From a virus: a DNA stretch of 22,705 bases. Of this stretch, positions 22,395 through 22,705 are shown one piece after another; the stretch's first letter is position 1, and each line of letters begins with the position of its first letter. The DNA lies in IMG/VR virus record IMGVR_UViG_3300025102_000314, positions 1-22,705 of that record; one strand, written 5' to 3'. The notes under the pieces were generated by a model. It was not told the DNA's origin. It saw only the letters and a program-made list of their open reading frames with translations, and ran no database searches. The position numbers and the translations under genes are program-made.

Positions 22395-22705
22395 ATGGAT
22401 ACTATGCCTAAAAAGATGCCAGCATTAACTGGTGTAAAGAAACCAGAACTAATAGCAATGTTTAAACAACTATGGAGTTCTGCGTATAAACTCAGCCAAG
22501 CGATAGCAGGACATCACGCTAATGCTGAAGGTCTATTAAACACTAATGAAGAGTTGCGTAAGCACAACAAAAGATTAGAGGATAAAATAGACTGGTTAGA
22601 AGATAGAATCGTTGCTTTAAGTGCTAATACAGCTAAACAACACAACAAAGTAAACTATGGTATTAGACAAAGAAAGAAAGCAAGAAGAGTAAGAAATGCT
22701 CGTAT
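22395..22705 (+). CDS. Basic coiled-coil protein, 3' end outside window
   Basis: A frame open to the window end (103 codons seen), with AAAGGAGGG about eight bases before ATG. The start is MDTMPKKMPALTGVKKPELI, followed by a helical FKQLWSSAYKLSQAIAGHHA segment, a coiled coil at about 54-80 (NEELRKHNKRLEDKIDWLED) and a strongly basic stretch (RQRKKARRVR) near residues 93-102. No family is recognised. The basic end suggests nucleic-acid binding. It belongs to the plus-strand unit, after the tRNA, and is probably an early or regulatory gene. Confidence 0.75.
   Translation, partial: MDTMPKKMPALTGVKKPELIAMFKQLWSSAYKLSQAIAGHHANAEGLLNTNEELRKHNKRLEDKIDWLEDRIVALSANTAKQHNKVNYGIRQRKKARRVRNAR

Noticed and set aside
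1-22705. Prophage signs such as integrase, att sites or transposons
   Set aside because: No integrase, recombinase or transposase motif and no matching end repeats were seen in the window; lysogeny genes could still lie outside.

Overview
This window looks like part of an AT-rich genome of a tailed, double-stranded DNA bacteriophage, most likely a podovirus. From 21.2 kb down to position 1, tightly packed genes on the minus strand form a late (packaging, head, tail, lysis) operon. The order is endolysin, candidate small terminase, large terminase, portal, scaffold, major capsid protein, head-tail adaptors, fibres and appendages, a small lysis/membrane cluster, and a giant virion protein. The peptidoglycan-cutting M15 endopeptidase, holin-like proteins and strong AAGGAG-type ribosome binding sites indicate a bacterial host. 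The large P22-like portal with an SU10/DUF5309-like capsid protein, and no tape-measure gene in view, favours a short-tailed phage. The fibre modules resemble those of marine phages. These assignments come from reading motifs, not from database searches.

Right part (21.2-22.7 kb): a roughly 340-base divergent intergenic region separates the minus-strand late operon from a plus-strand unit. It holds short direct repeats, an AT tract, a 13-bp hairpin and a second inverted repeat. The plus-strand unit has a 132-aa orphan gene with its own intrinsic terminator, a tRNA with anticodon CAT, a noncoding stretch with long nested inverted repeats that may be a structured RNA, and the start of a basic coiled-coil gene cut by the window end.

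Middle part (7.3-21.2 kb): packaging and head genes come first (TerS candidate, TerL, portal, scaffold, capsid). A GC-rich hairpin lies right after the capsid gene. An adaptor with an inserted beta-sandwich-like module, two more connector-like genes, a small unknown gene, a 634-aa modular tail fibre, a 132-aa beta-rich structural protein, a 306-aa appendage with a MAM-like region and a 92-aa unknown follow. Many junctions overlap as TAATG or ATGA, or are 1-3 bases apart, which implies translational coupling.

Left part (1-8.05 kb): a compact cluster encodes an XhlA-like small membrane protein, a 51-aa amphipathic protein, a zinc-ribbon protein, a calcineurin-like metallophosphoesterase and a BhlA/UviB-like membrane protein. 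It is followed by one uninterrupted reading frame of at least 2090 codons running off the left edge. This giant protein carries a carbohydrate-binding-module-like domain, an H-x-H-x-H cluster, a very basic segment, a fibronectin-like stretch and a beta-propeller-like end. It is probably a nozzle, spike or host-adhesion component. No integrase, recombinase, transposase, CRISPR array or rRNA is visible.
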